In this document: positions 1 through 11,664 of the stretch, in pieces | Layout: each line of letters begins with the position of its first letter | Position numbering within the stretch: the stretch's first letter is position 1 | Origin: Geosiphon pyriformis | Lineage: Eukaryota; Glomeromycota; Glomeromycetes; Archaeosporales; Geosiphonaceae | Assembly: GCA_016748015.1 (NCBI GenBank) | Contig: JAAOMT010000269.1 | Coordinates: forward strand, 125,013-189,012 | DNA: 64,000 nt | Direction: 5' to 3' | The notes under the pieces: model-generated | Seen by the model: only the letters and a program-made list of their open reading frames with translations | Told to the model about the DNA's origin: nothing | The model's database searches: none | Translations under genes and position numbers: made by a program

Positions 1-599
1 CTATCCTTGCAATTGCCTGATGTGTTTCTCTAATCTAGAAACACAGAATGTTAATGGTCTTTAGCGCTTTTCTAATTCTCACAATAAAGCTTTTATCAAT
101 TAGTAACAACGTGAATAATCTTGATCAAGGATTATTCTTTCAAGGGATTCAGTTGATGAATGATAGTTTCATTCAATAAATAATACAAGTAAGTTTCTTA
201 ATACTTTGGGTTGTGATAGTTCCGTTTTAAATATTCTTTTTCATTTCTTTTTGATTTTTAAAGGTTTCTTGGGATATTTAATTTGAAAGTATGATTTGAT
301 AAGTTATGATTTTTATTACTTGATTGATCTTTTCTCAATATTAAAACTACTGTATATATACATGTTTGTAGTTCTACGAGAAAATACTTTCTTTTTGATA
401 TTTCAACCTAGTGCTTGCTGCTATCACCAGTTGGTGTTGGCTGCTATTGTAAACTGGTGCTTGCCACTATCGCAAGATGGTGTTTGCTGCTATGTTAATC
501 ATTACCTTTCTAAGATTATTACTGTGCTATATTATGATTGAATAGTTTGTATTATTTTTATGATTCTTTTTGCTAAATTCTTAAACTGTAACAGCATGT
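1..599. other. AT-rich flank without a recognised gene
   Basis: No coding frame here resembles a known family. The open frame at 296-541 on the plus strand is short and is explained by a 23-bp minisatellite inside it. The left end of LINE copy B fades out at about position 600, so this may be flanking DNA or unrecognisable element sequence. Confidence 0.5.
411..502 (+). repeat. 4 x 23-bp minisatellite
   Basis: Four consecutive 23-bp units each begin GTG(C/T)T and carry a TGCTATC-like core. They start at 411, 434, 457 and 480. The units differ at several positions, so the array is old. It lies in otherwise featureless AT-rich DNA. Confidence 0.7.
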
Positions 600-1901
600 A
601 TTGACAAAACCACAAATTGAACATTTTTGAGAACACCAATTTTTTTCTTGTCTATTTTTTCATAATTTTATTTATCTTAATTTTTACCTTATTGGGTTCA
701 ACCACCAACTTATTTTTCACTACTAAGTAGTCCAAAACAATCTTGTGAAATGAGCATTCCAAAATGTTTTTTATTATCTACCCCTTGTCAGAACAGAAAT
801 TTTTTATTCAATAGTTAATTGCCTTCCTAATAGCTGTATTTTCAAATGCCTTAAACTCATAATACTTTGATTTTTGATATTTTTTCCTCACTAATAACAA
901 ATGTTTGACCAAATCATTAAATCCATACTATCTAAAACTATGTTAGCAATCTTAGACATTTTAACTTTATTAATAATCAACCAAATTCCAACAAAATGAT
1001 CAAAATCCAGAAGATTTCTAAAATTTCAAACTTTTACAATTTTAGCAACAAGCAGCTCCAATTTGAAGAATTTTGAAGATTGTCTGTTTTTTGAACAATT
1101 ATATATACTATAGTATTGTTTAAAAAACACCAAATTAGCAGCTTGTATCATGACATTTTTTAATACCATCTATATTATATTTAAGTTACTAGTGTTATAT
1201 GTATTCCCAAACATATTTGACATTACTAACAACTTAATAGAAGACTGCTTTTTAAAATATAATCATAAAACTTTATCTGTATTTTCCAACTTGAACTTTT
1301 ATTGGTTCTAATTGGCAAATTTACAAGTGCTGGCAAAATAAGTGTTTAAAAGACCACCCAAACCAATTATGATTGAAACCATCTTATGATCTATATCAAA
1401 AAACTATAATAGATAATCAATTTTATGGTATGTAATTGGAAATGCCAGGTTTCTGCTTACAAAAACAAAATCCAACACTTTTTCAACTTCTTTAGAATTG
1501 TACCAAGTAGAAGCTTTGGTTAATAGATGTCTATTGAAAGTATTAACTAAACTCAGATCCAAACAGAACCTAAAACTTGCATTTCTTTTGGATCTATTTT
1601 TATTAAAGTCACCACCTAAAACCATAAAAAAACTAAAATTAACCACTTCAGAGATTATTAAATTAATACCAAAAGCTTGGCTAAAATGTATATCAACAAA
1701 TATCCCAGCATACAAGCCTAAAATTGTAACCAAAAGCTTATTTTTTAATAGAAAACATACAAAAATCAACCAACCCAAAATCTTATCTACTTTTAAGACA
1801 TGTTAAGCCAAAAAATTGTTCATAATTATAACAATTCTAGTGTCAAAAAAACCTACATCCAAACCAAAAGTGAAAATCCAAATTCCATTAAACTTATTTA
1901 T
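600..1901 (-). pseudogene. LINE copy B, 3' part: endonuclease C-terminus and start of RT
   Basis: Read on the minus strand this is the continuation of the LINE that begins at 11645. Positions 1803-1901 and 1404-1778 encode the middle and end of an EEP/APE-type endonuclease. The GGDFN metal-binding motif and the segment ending LDFVFVSRNL align with copies A and C (for example TIDYIFISQSL). Stops and indels follow. Weak but collinear similarity to the region before the RT core continues to about position 620, where a run of G in copy A is replaced by A in this copy. The RT core, RNase H and 3' UTR are absent. Gypsy-1 at 1902 separates this part from its 5' half. This is a dead, strongly A/T-drifted fragment. 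The left boundary is approximate. Confidence 0.75.
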
Positions 1902-2581
1902 TGTTATGAGTTGAAGTAACAAGCTAACAAATAGCAAGGAAGAACAAAATTGTAGAATAATGAAAAGAATCAAAGGGAATTCAACTTCAAAAAGTGAATT
2001 GAATAAGTATGGATTCAATGTGTAAAATCAGTCTCATAAAATATCTTAGTCATTATACTTTTCAAAAAATAATCAGAAAATCTGAAGGTAGAAAAATAGT
2101 CCATACTGTTAACAAATGATCACATACTGGTATAATTCTATGCCTTATGTCAGCACTCTTAGAATTTAATATCAAGTATCAGATATACTTTTCAGTCATG
2201 TTTTATTCAATAATCTTTAAATGTTCCAATTACACATTTTAAGAAAAGAATAAGGAATAACCAACAAGTAATCTTTTATTCCAAGATGTTCAGATACTTA
2301 AAGATAGGGAAAGAGAAATTAGTAATAAGAGAATGATTGAGATAAAAGTTGTTATTTTATTTCTTTTTTTTCTTTAATTCTTACATTGATTTTTACATGC
2401 TTTTTTACAGCTAAAAGATTCATCACTTATATAGCTATCAAAAATAGTCAATGATTAGATTAATGACTAGGTCAATAATCAGGTCAATAATCACTTTCTA
2501 AAAATAAAGTGGCTAATTTATATGATATCAGTGGCTAATACATGTAATAATTAATAAGAAGTATAGGTTTCAACTGTAATA
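1902..2581 (-). repeat. Gypsy-1 3' LTR
   Basis: This 680-bp copy is collinear with 8872-9551 from the TGTTA start to the ...CTGTAATA end. Because the element reads on the minus strand this is its 3' LTR. The terminal CA is mutated to TA, whereas the relic at 12143 keeps GTAACA. Confidence 0.9.
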
Positions 2582-2937
2582 TCATCCTCTCCAAAGAGAT
2601 TGAGCTCCAGTAAAATCAAGCTATTCATGATGTAATCTATTTGATGAGTTTTATCTAACTTAAAACTAACTAGTTTGTTGAAGTCTTTTGTGGATAAGGT
2701 ATATAACACTTGAGACAAAATAAGTTTTGTATTCAAAAGACCAAATTTTTGTATTAGAGTTTTGGCTCTTTTAGCAATAATAAAAACTCTTGGGACATCT
2801 AACTGTATAATGCTCAAAATTTCTGTCTGTATCTCTGAAGTTGTTTTTTTTATGAGTTTCATATCCTCTATGATTTCTCTAAGGTAACCATAGAGTTCTA
2901 ATTGTCTTCTATATAACAAGTTTTTGTCTATAAACAA
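2551..2937 (-). CDS. Post-integrase reading frame of Gypsy-1, unrecognised helical domain
   Basis: A 128-residue open frame lies downstream of integrase in the element's sense and runs about 30 bp into the 3' LTR. Residues around 18-120 look like an amphipathic helical domain rich in Leu, Ile, Lys and Glu. Segments such as AKTLIQKFGLLNTKLILSQV and an acidic end (FGEDD) are visible. It matches no domain I recognise (no chromodomain, no zinc finger). It is the longest undisturbed frame at this end of the element. It is probably the C-terminal tail of the Pol polyprotein rather than a free gene. The first Met may be internal. Confidence 0.55.
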   Translation of the reverse strand: MFIDKNLLYRRQLELYGYLREIIEDMKLIKKTTSEIQTEILSIIQLDVPRVFIIAKRAKTLIQKFGLLNTKLILSQVLYTLSTKDFNKLVSFKLDKTHQIDYIMNSLILLELNLFGEDDITVETYTSY

Positions 2938-3599
2938 TATTTTTTAGATTGTTTTTTCAATTGTGCTAGAAGATAAGAGTATAACTGTTGTCATACTTTC
3001 CAACAAATATTTATTCATTTTGCTACTAATTTTTTTTCTTCTGATAGTAGTTTTTTTTGGTTTAATAACAGTATGTGTTCTACTATTATCAGTTATGGTG
3101 GTCTGTTTTCCAATGGTCAGAGTAGCATTTGGATAGTTTTTGATCTAATATTCATAGAGAGTATAGAAAGTGTTTTGAATGTTTTGATCTAGAAAATAAT
3201 TATTCATGTCAATTAAAGATACCTCTGTTTTGGGAATAGTGCATTTATTTATATTTGATTTTTACTGATCAATTGAGTCGGTATTACCACAACAGACAAC
3301 CAATCAGGTCGTTTATGATATTTTTTACGTTGTATACCATAAACAGAACAATCATTAAAGATTGTTTCAGATTGATCTTAAAGAATATAAAAACTATTGT
3401 TCAAAACTTTGTTGACTATAAAGAGTCTTTTCTATTGGCTAGAGAATTTATTACCATAGATATTGTCTTTGTCTAAACAGTATTCTAATACCAAGTTATT
3501 AATACTTAAAGAAAGTGTTTTATAGGTTTTTTTTTTCTTAAGCTTTTCTTGAAACTGTTTTTTTTTTTCAAAAGTAATTATTTATGCTTCTACCAAGAA

Positions 3600-4480
3600 G
3601 TCAAGAATGGTACCAAGTTTTTTTCACAAAATGTCTTTGTAATTTCCTATTGTGATCTCTTCAAAGGGTATTGTCTCAATGTCAATTTCTATTGGTAGTG
3701 TTGCCATACATCCATAGAGCAGATAAAAAGGTTCATAATTTGTTATGTCATGATTTACAGTTCTATAAGCAAACAAAGCTAAAAACAGTACTTTGTTCCA
3801 TAAATTTGTTTCTTCACTGGTTTTGGCTAGGGTTTTACATAATGTTTTATTGAAACATTCCACTAGACTATTTGTTTGGGAGTAATAAGGGAAGGAAAGT
3901 TTATGACATATTTCCATTTTTCTACAAAGTTTTTTAACTAGTGTACTGAAAAAAGCTTTTTTTTATTAGATAAAAGTTTTTTGGGGCAACCATGATGGCA
4001 AATAATTTTTTCATAAATGAAATTGGCTATTGAGACTGCTGTTTAGTCAGGAGTGGCTCTTGCTTCTACCTACTTTGTAAAATAGTCAATAACTGTAATA
4101 ATATATCTGTTGTTATCAGAAGTTATTGTTAAAAGTGTAACAACATTTATACCAATTCTGTCAAATAATTAACCAATAAAGATTGGATGGATATCTTCTT
4201 TGCAATTGGGTTTGCCTTTTTTTTGGCAAATATCACAGGTTTTTGATGTATTCAGCAATGTCTTTTTCCAAAGTAGGCCAATAATAATAAGCTAAAGTTT
4301 TTTTGAATTGTTTTTGTTTTTTCAAAGTGTTTAGTTAATGGGTCAGTATACATGTTATATATTACAATTTCTCTTTTTTCAAATCTGATGACTCTCTGGA
4401 GGCAGTCAGGATCTTTTCTGTTTTTTTTATATAATTGGTTCTGGCAGATCAAATAGAAATTTGATTGTTTACATAAATGT
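3600..4480 (-). pseudogene. Gypsy-1 integrase, broken
   Basis: The frame at 3624-3917 holds the C-terminal part of the catalytic core. It shows a YYSQTNSLVECFNKTL-like motif with the catalytic Glu, then the AYRTVNHD and LLYG segments typical of Ty3/Gypsy integrases. The frame at 4252-4452 belongs to the N-terminal side. Between them the core (about 3950-4150) is recognisable from VIDYFTK-like and CHHGCPKKLLS-like segments. It is interrupted by stops, and Asn stands where the second catalytic Asp is expected. In the living element this enzyme would insert the cDNA. This copy cannot. Confidence 0.85.
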
Positions 4481-4789
4481 TCTCATTGTTGTTAAGTGTA
4501 TTTTGGTGGATATTGTCCTTTACTCAAAAATTCTATTAAGGCAGAATAGTTGTTCAAGTCCATTATTGTATTTGTTTGTGAAGAAGTTATTAATAATTAA
4601 GTTGGTTTGCTTTGAAAGATTGTACTATTACTGAATAGTAAGTCTAAAAAAAGCATTGGTATTTTGATGATTTGCTTTTTTGTGGTGTTGAATATCATAG
4701 TCAAATTCATTTAAGTGAAGTATTCAGTGAGTTATTTGTTTGTGTTCTAGTTTTTTTTTATTGTGCAGCCAAAACAAGGCTTGATAATC

Positions 4790-5990
4790 TGTTATTACTA
4801 AGAATTTTGTACCAAGAAAATATTGATTCCAGTAACTAGTAGTCTAAACTACTGTTAAACATTCTTGTTCAGTAACTGAATAGTTTTTTTCTGCTGGTGT
4901 GAGAGATCTACTGGCATATGTTATGGCATCTTCTCTGCCATTTTCATTTTTCTGTAAAAAGACAGCACTAAATCTATAGCCAAATGCATCAGTGTGAAGA
5001 ATAAAAGGTTGGTCCAGATCAGGTTGCTTGAGAATTGGTTCAGTAACAAGTTTTTCCTTCAGAATTTCAAAAGCTTTTTGTTGATGAATGCCCCAATAAT
5101 AATTGATATTTTTCCTGAGTAGTTGATTGAAAGAAAAGGCAATTTTGAAGAAATCCTTGATAAATTTGCAATAATAAGAAGCCAAACCAAGAAAAGAATG
5201 TAGTTCAGGGACATTTATTAGTTGTCTAATGTTTTGAACTTTTTCAACTTTAGTTGGGTCAGAGAAGATTCCATCTTTTGTAATAAGATGACCAAGAAAC
5301 TGAGTAAATTGGCATTCAAAAAAAGATTTGATTAGGTTGATCTTAAGACCAGCATTTCAGAGCAGGTCAAAAACCTTCTGCAAATATTCAAAGTTCATTC
5401 CAAGTTTTTAAGTAGACTATTATGTCATCTAAGTAAACCAGAACAAAGTTTTCTTTTACTGATTCAAATACTTTGTTCATTAGGCATTGAAAGGTGGGAG
5501 GGGCATTGATGAGACCAAAAAACATGACTGTAAATTTATAAGTACCATATTTGGTAATGAAAGCAGTTTTTTTTCTGCTTTTTGAATCCATTTCTACTTG
5601 CCAGAATTCAGCAGTTAAGTCAATAGTTAAGAAAAAAACAGCACCATTGAATTTATCTAATATTATATTAATTTTAGGGAATAGATACATGTCTTTTATA
5701 GTGATGATATTTAGTTGGCAGTAGTCAACACAAAAACATAGGGTTCCACCTTTCTTGGATACCACTACAACTGAAAAAGCCTATTTACTCTTGGTTTTTT
5801 GTATGAATCCAAAATCTTTTATTCAGTTTATTTCTTTCTTGATAAACTCATCATTGTGTTAATTGAATTGATAAGGCTTCAAATGGATGGGATGGGTTTC
5901 TTTTGTGGTGATAATGTATTGTATTATATGGGTTTGTTTAGAAGTATTACTTTCTTTTAAGATAACTGGGCTATTCTTAACCAACAGATT
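4790..5990 (-). pseudogene. Gypsy-1 reverse transcriptase and RNase H, broken
   Basis: The frame at 5388-5765 covers the RT fingers and palm. It shows FCVDYCQLN, LTIDLTAEFWQVEM and the intact catalytic box YLDDIIVY. The frame at 4844-5185 covers the connection and RNase H start, with YYCKFIKDFF, HTDAFGYRFSAVF and ITYASRSL. Sequence between the two frames keeps the family pattern but has several stops. Upstream of 5765 the domain start is likewise interrupted. YLDD and the RNase H Asp survive, so decay came from nonsense and frameshift changes rather than loss of the active site. Confidence 0.9.
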
Positions 5991-6289
5991 TTTAATGTTC
6001 ACTTTTCTTTCTTTAGAAGAAAGTTCTCTTTGTTCTACAACTAATAATTAAATTTCAAGTGGTTTACTCTCAAAGAACTTCTGTATTTTTTTTAGTTTTT
6101 TTTTGGGTATTAAACTAATTGGCTCTCAATCTTTATAATAGATTAGACAAAACTTGCATTTATCACTAGGGGAATACAAAGGTTTATTACACCAGCACCT
6201 GGCACAAGAACTATGTTACCAATAACTGTATTTTGCTTTCTTGCCAGGTTTTTTTAAGAATATCATAGTAAGACCAGCAGATCAGCTTG

Positions 6290-7209
6290 TTATTTACTAT
6301 AATTTCTTCTTTGTCAGCTTTAACATTGTCCAGTAACTTGCCATTGCTAGTGAAGATAGTATAAGCAAGTTTAGTAGTTTTTTTTTGTTCTTCTTGATCT
6401 TTTTCTTCATCACTTTTATCATCATCTGATTCATCTAATTGTTTTTCTTCTTGGTTCTGCTTGAATACTGAAAGAGTTATTCAATAATGGCACTTAACCA
6501 CAATGGGTTTCTCATCATATCTGATGGTTAGTTCACAGAGTTCATAATTAAACAAGACTTTTGCTTTCTTAAGCTATTCATTGCCAACTATTATGATGTA
6601 TTCTTTTGCTTCAGATACTTCCATGTTAGTTTCAATGTTGATGCCATTGATTCAGACAGGAACAGCTTTGGTTATGCCCAGACTTTTTTTCTTGTTACTA
6701 TGTACATTGTTTATTGGTTTTGTAGATGGTTTATTAATTTTTCTGTTAATTGCTTCGAAGAAGTGTTTGGCAATGATGCTAACAGATAATCTACTGTCCA
6801 AGATCAGATCAATAAAATAATCAGCCACTTGGGCTTTACAAATAAAAGGAGTAATATTGCTGTTATCAGCAAGTCCAGCTTGGCATGGGCATTTGTTGGT
6901 CTTTAATGTCTTTTTCTTGAGAATCAAAGATTTGCAAAGATCTTTTCTGAATTGGAAATGGGTTATTAACTGGCCAAAGGTAATGTAAACAGGTGTTTTT
7001 ATGAGATCTATGACAACAGAATAGGGTCCAAATTTTTGTACAATTTTTGAGAGTTTCAACTTTGAAGGATTCTTAAAAACTTTAGTCTTTGGTGGCATGT
7101 TGTTATCAACAGTTGATTTGAATGCCTTGTTTGGATCCAGAACAAAATCAACCTTGGCTTTCTTCTTCTTTTTTGTTGATTCAGAGGTGTTAATTGCTAG
7201 TTCATTCAT
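6290..7209 (-). pseudogene. Gypsy-1 retropepsin-like protease region, degenerate
   Basis: The frame at 6652-7209 has a basic N-terminal half and then a retropepsin-like core. The expected D-T/S-G-A catalytic loop reads D-S-R-L here, so the Gly is replaced by Arg, as a G-to-A change would do. Downstream, about 6290-6650 continues the protease fold with an IIVGNEWL-like segment. It then runs into an acidic linker (Asp/Glu-rich, about 6400-6450) towards RT. The domain identity rests on its position between gag and RT and on the LILDSRLSVSIIAKHF context. It is very unlikely to be active. Confidence 0.75.
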
Positions 7210-7302
7210 GTCATGGCTATTATCAGTTAAGTTAAAAGCATAAAAGAGGTTTTTTTCTGGTTGGCTTGTACTCTCACTCTTTGAAGATATGCCTATCAGT
7301 TT

Positions 7303-8847
7303 AAAGACTAATAAACAGTGGCTTCAATTAAGGGATTCTTTTCAAAGAAATTAATGTTGGCATGATTGGGTTTTTGGTTGGGAACATTGTTGTTGATAAT
7401 TCTGTTGTTTTGATTGTCATTGTTTCTGAGAGCTGGAGGAGGCAGGGGAAAATTGTTGTAATTTTTGAAGAAATATTCAGTTAATTCACAGCAATAACAC
7501 ACAAGTGAGCCACGATTTTGTTGTTTTTGATAAGAGAGTTGTTGGAGTTGATTAAAATGGGGTTTAAATTTGGATCTTTGGGGTTGTTAATTCTCTCTGA
7601 CTGTTTGGGCTAAGGGTTTCAGTAATCGGACAAGATTAGCTGTAAGTCTATCTATTAATTGTTTATTGGAATCTGAAGTTTGGACAGTAAAAAAAGTGGC
7701 AGCCATTTAAGGAGCAGGGGCCATAACAGAAGCAGAAGCAAAAACTGGAAGTGTGAATCCTAGGTACATTCTTTGATTGTTTTCTATTCTCTGGGTAAGT
7801 TCAATGACTATATTTATTGTGGGATTGTTTTTTAGTGCCAGAAGGGGCCAAAAAGCATAGAAAAAATCAGTTCTCAATTCTTTTGTCCAGTTTCTTCTAG
7901 AATCTACTCACTTGATTAATTTTCTGATTGCTTTGGCATACTCAGTTACAACTTTACCAGAATCTTGGGTTTTTTTTTCTAATTCCATGCACTATTTGGA
8001 TATCAAGATAAGAGTTCTAAATTTCATTTCAAACCAAGTAGTAAAAGAGGTATTATCTTCTCTAACATTTGCTGGTGTCTATCTAATGATTCTTTACTGA
8101 GTATTGGCATTGGTTTTTTGTGAAAACCAAATAGCAAGAGAGCCTTGAAGGTAGTCACCAACAATTTGGAACTTGTATTTATTATTATATTAATTTGTAG
8201 TAGTTGCTTTCTCAAAATTGTCCAACCATTCAATTGGATCTTATGTATCACCTCTGAATAAGGGTAGTTGGGTATTGTTTCTTCATCTCAAAGCAGTTTG
8301 TATGTCTTGGAGGGTGATCAGAATATTTTGTTATATGGGGTCATTAGCCATTGGTTTAGGAGTAACTGTTTGTGTTAAATGTTCTGATTCACTTGAAAAA
8401 AGATCAAAAACAAAAACAGTTTAATAGCTTTTTTCTTCTGTTTTAAGAGGAGTTTCAGTTGATTGATGGGCAGCAATCCAAGTATGAATTTGGTAATTCA
8501 GATATTCGAAATTAGAGGGCTATTGTTCAAAGGTTGTGGAATATAAAAGCTGATTGATGCTGTTGTTTCTTTTTTCAAAGTTGTCTTCAAAATAAGTTTG
8601 ATCAAAGTAATAAGTTGTATAGGCTGTGTAGATTTTAGCTGAATGCTTATTCAGGAACCAATTCCAAAAGTCTTAGAATTGTCTACTGAATTGTTTTTTA
8701 ATGGAGAAACAAATCAAGCAGGAAGGCAAAAAATTGAGTTTAATAAAGTCTAGATTGTTTTTGTTGTGTGCTTCAAAGTGTTTTTCTGATTGTTGTAACA
8801 GGTATGAATAATTACCCATACAATAGAAAACAAAGTGGATTTTGACA
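7303..8847 (-). pseudogene. Gypsy-1 gag region, broken
   Basis: Between the primer-binding site and the protease, several short minus-strand frames (8024-8251, 7308-7502 and others) are separated by stops. The 7308-7502 frame has a cysteine cluster (CYCCELTEYF) followed by an Asn/Pro-rich tail. This is the place of a Gag zinc knuckle, here decayed. The upstream segment is Lys/Gln-rich. Gag is assigned from position and the knuckle remnant, not from clear capsid similarity. Confidence 0.6.
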
Positions 8848-8865
8848 ACCTTACAGGGAACACCA
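8848..8865 (-). other. Putative primer-binding site of Gypsy-1
   Basis: Six bases inside the 5' LTR (which is on the right because the element is on the minus strand) the minus strand reads TGGTGTTCCCTGTAAGGT. It begins with TGG, as expected for pairing with a tRNA 3' CCA end. Gypsy-2 has the related TGGTGCTCTCTGTGAAGT at the same place, so the site is conserved between the two families. I cannot say which tRNA. Confidence 0.6.
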
Positions 8866-8871
8866 CTTTTA

Positions 8872-9551
8872 TGTTACAGGTTGGAGTAACAAGCTAACAA
8901 ATAGCAAGAGAGAACAGGATTGTAGGGTGATAAAAGGAATCAAAGAAAATTTAACTTCAAAGAGCAAATTGAATAAGTATGAATTCAATGTGTGAGATTA
9001 GTCTCATAAAATATCTCAGTCACTATACTTTTTAAAAGATAACCAGAAAATTTGAAAGTAGAAGAATAGTCCATATTGTCAACAAATGATCATATACTGG
9101 TATAATTCTATGCCTTATGTTAGCATTCTTAGAATTTAATATCAGGTATCAGATGTACTCTTCAGTTATGTTTTATTTAATAATCTTTAAATGTTGTAAT
9201 TACATGTTTTAGGAAAAAGATAAGGAATAACCAACAAGTAATCTTTTATTCCAAGATATTCAGATACTTGAAAATAAGGAAAGAGAAATTAGCAATAAGA
9301 GAATGATTGAGATGAAAGTTGTTATTTTATTTCTTTTCTTTCTTTGATTCTTATATTGATTCTTATATGCTTTTTTACAGCTAAGAGATTCATTGCTTAT
9401 ATAGCTATCAAAAATGGTTAATAATCAGGTCAATGATCAGGTCATTGATCAGATCAATGATCACTTTCTAAAAATAGAGTGGCTAATTTATATGACATCA
9501 ATGGCTAATACATATGATAATTAATAAGAAGTGTAGGTTTCAATCATAATA
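8872..9551 (-). repeat. Gypsy-1 5' LTR
   Basis: This 680-bp copy is the partner of 1902-2581. It starts TGTTACAGG and ends CATAATA. A TTAT target duplication follows at 9552-9555, then LINE endonuclease sequence resumes. It should hold the element promoter, but no convincing TATA box could be singled out in such AT-rich DNA. Confidence 0.9.
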
Positions 9552-9555
9552 TTAT

Positions 9556-11645
9556 GATCTATAACCTAATGTTAGATTTTAATTTTGTCTTAATAATAAT
9601 AAAAACCATATTACCTGAATCTATATGCCAATAAATAATGTCTTTTTGTTTTGTAAAAACATTAATACCTTGAACATTACACATAGCAAATTTTTATACC
9701 AGATCTATTATTAAAAAGAACAAGCAATAGGAATCAAATTAGCATTGTTTACTTTGGCCAATAGGCTCATAACTGTAATTAACAGATTGTTTAAAATGTT
9801 TTCCAATTTTAAGATAACTGATAAATCAAAAACCACTATTTTTACAATAGTCTTATTACTAGTGACCACATCTGAACTTTTATTCATTACTATATTCACA
9901 TTTTAATTCTGTAATAAAGGGGTTACCAACAGCTAATGTTCAAGGCTAGGCTGAAAAACCATTAATCTAGATATGTTCAACCTCTTAACCAACTTATTAA
10001 TATATTCTGTAAGACTAATAAGACTATGTTCAAAAGTAGCAAACCTATTATTTAATTTCATGAACACTAACTGAATAGGTTTTATTTCCAAAGAGAAACC
10101 AGAATCAACCAAGCCATTTTGTGTAGAAAAAGAAGAGAAAGAAGATTTACCAACAATCTTGGCCCAAAAAGCACTACCAAAAGAAACAAAATAAGTAATC
10201 AGCACTAAATATTTAGCATAAATAAATGCCAGCCTGCTTTTATTATTCTTTGATAACACTCTACAAAATGAGCTATCAGAAGAAGTTTTTCCATTTACAA
10301 AGCAGTCCAATGAAGTATGACCTAATTTTCTATACTTAACACACTTTGTTAAATCCAAATAAGCCCAATGCAAATTAACATCTCTTAAAACTGGTGTGAT
10401 TTTCATGACAGTATTTAGTAATTTAGTTAAGTCAAAACAAACAATTATATATCTTGTTCAAGCATATAAAACTAGATATTAATCAATAATACATGTTTTT
10501 TTATTTATAGACCCAATAAAATCTTAAATGTTATAAGCATTTATTCTTATTAGCAGTGTATAGAGCAGTGCTCTATAATTATCTCTGAAGTTTCATGTTT
10601 TCTTATCTTTATTAGCTCTAGCTACACAAACTACATTTTTTCTAATTAGAATAAACCACTTTGCTGTAACCAAATTAGCATGATCTACTTTATTAAATTC
10701 AACTACAGCTTTTTGCCACAGTCTAACCAAATGCATCTTAATTGATTTAATTAATCCAAACTCAGAAAGCACAGCATATACAGCCTCAGTCATTGTCTTA
10801 ATTAGAATTTTCTTTATCATCACAGTTCAATCTAAATATACAGCAGATTTTTTGAGATCAGCATTTGCAGCAATCTTTACATTCTTAATCATATTAAATA
10901 CATGAGCCAAACTTGATTCAAAAGTAAATGTTGCTCTGATAATTCCAGCAAATTTTGAAGAAGTAGAAGCTTTTTCAAAACCATTGATTTTTAAAAACAA
11001 TTTCCTAATTACCATTAGCTTTTTTTAAAAAAACTTCTTAACCACTTTATTTAAACCAATATCTAAAGCAAATAATTTTCTAATAAAAACATTGACCAAG
11101 TTCTTTAAAAGAGAGAAAAAAGTCAGCAGAACATCTAATAAGACATTATTATTATCATTACTATTATTAAAAAAGATGATTTTTTCCAAAAACTTCTTTA
11201 AAGCTTTCTTGGTCTTAATATATAAACTCTTAGGTGTCTGATCAGTATTTTTATCATTCAAAAAGGCACTATTATTATAGTTAAAACTTGTTTTCTCAAT
11301 TAAATACTTCTTTTTTATGTTAACATTATTAGATTTGGTAGTATTATCAGCTTTTAATTTCCAAGAATAACCACTAAAATCTTTAATAAAAATCTCTTTA
11401 ACTTTAATATTGTCTTTCAAAACATCTTCTCTTCTCTTTTTTTTTGATAATACAGGTTTGACAACCTTAACACAACCAGATTCCATAATAGATTTCTTCA
11501 AAATAGCAATATTAAAGCCAACAATAATCTTATAATTAAACAAAAATGGTTTGGATTTATCATACTAAATGATAAAAAACTTTTTTCAAAAAACTTATTT
11601 ACTCTTTTTTGGAAATTTGGAATAAAAAAAAGAAAAAAGTTTTTT
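9556..11645 (-). pseudogene. LINE copy B, 5' part: 5' UTR, ORF1 and start of endonuclease
   Basis: Minus-strand frames at 11025-11543, 10827-11015, 10593-10823, 9933-10406 and 9711-9899 line up in order with ORF1 of copy A. They give the N-terminal Lys/Ser-rich region, then FALDIGLNKVVKKFF, then KINGFEKASTSSKFAGIIRA, then an RRM-like segment and a zinc knuckle (CVKYRKLGHTSLDC, with one Cys replaced by Tyr). After 9711 the frame enters the first residues of the endonuclease (CNVQGIN-like at about 9650). The Gypsy-1 insertion at 9555 then cuts it. The 5' end at about 11645 matches the 5' ends of copies A and C (AAAAAACTT, then a CCAAAT(T)CC-like stretch). Many codons are shifted to A/T-rich forms. 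Confidence 0.8.
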
Positions 11646-11664
11646 TTCTAATTATATTATTTAG

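Larger units (their letters stand above)
1898..9555 (-). mobile_element. Gypsy-1: complete but inactivated Ty3/Gypsy LTR retrotransposon
   Basis: Two 680-bp direct repeats (1902-2581 and 8872-9551) flank a minus-strand internal region. That region has the Ty3/Gypsy order gag, protease, RT, RNase H, integrase. The repeats begin TGTTA and end in a mutated GTAACA. The 4-bp flanks are TTAT on both sides (1898-1901 and 9552-9555), a target-site duplication. The flanks rejoin the endonuclease frame of a minus-strand LINE, so the insertion point is exact. A putative primer-binding site lies just inside the 8872 LTR, and a purine-rich stretch lies just inside the 2581 boundary. Every coding domain carries stops or substituted catalytic residues, so it is non-autonomous. 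The LTRs differ at many sites, mainly by transitions, which suggests an old insertion. Confidence 0.9.

Noticed and set aside
1498-1806. 102-codon plus-strand frame
   Set aside because: It is antisense to the LINE copy B endonuclease, which has clear motifs on the other strand.
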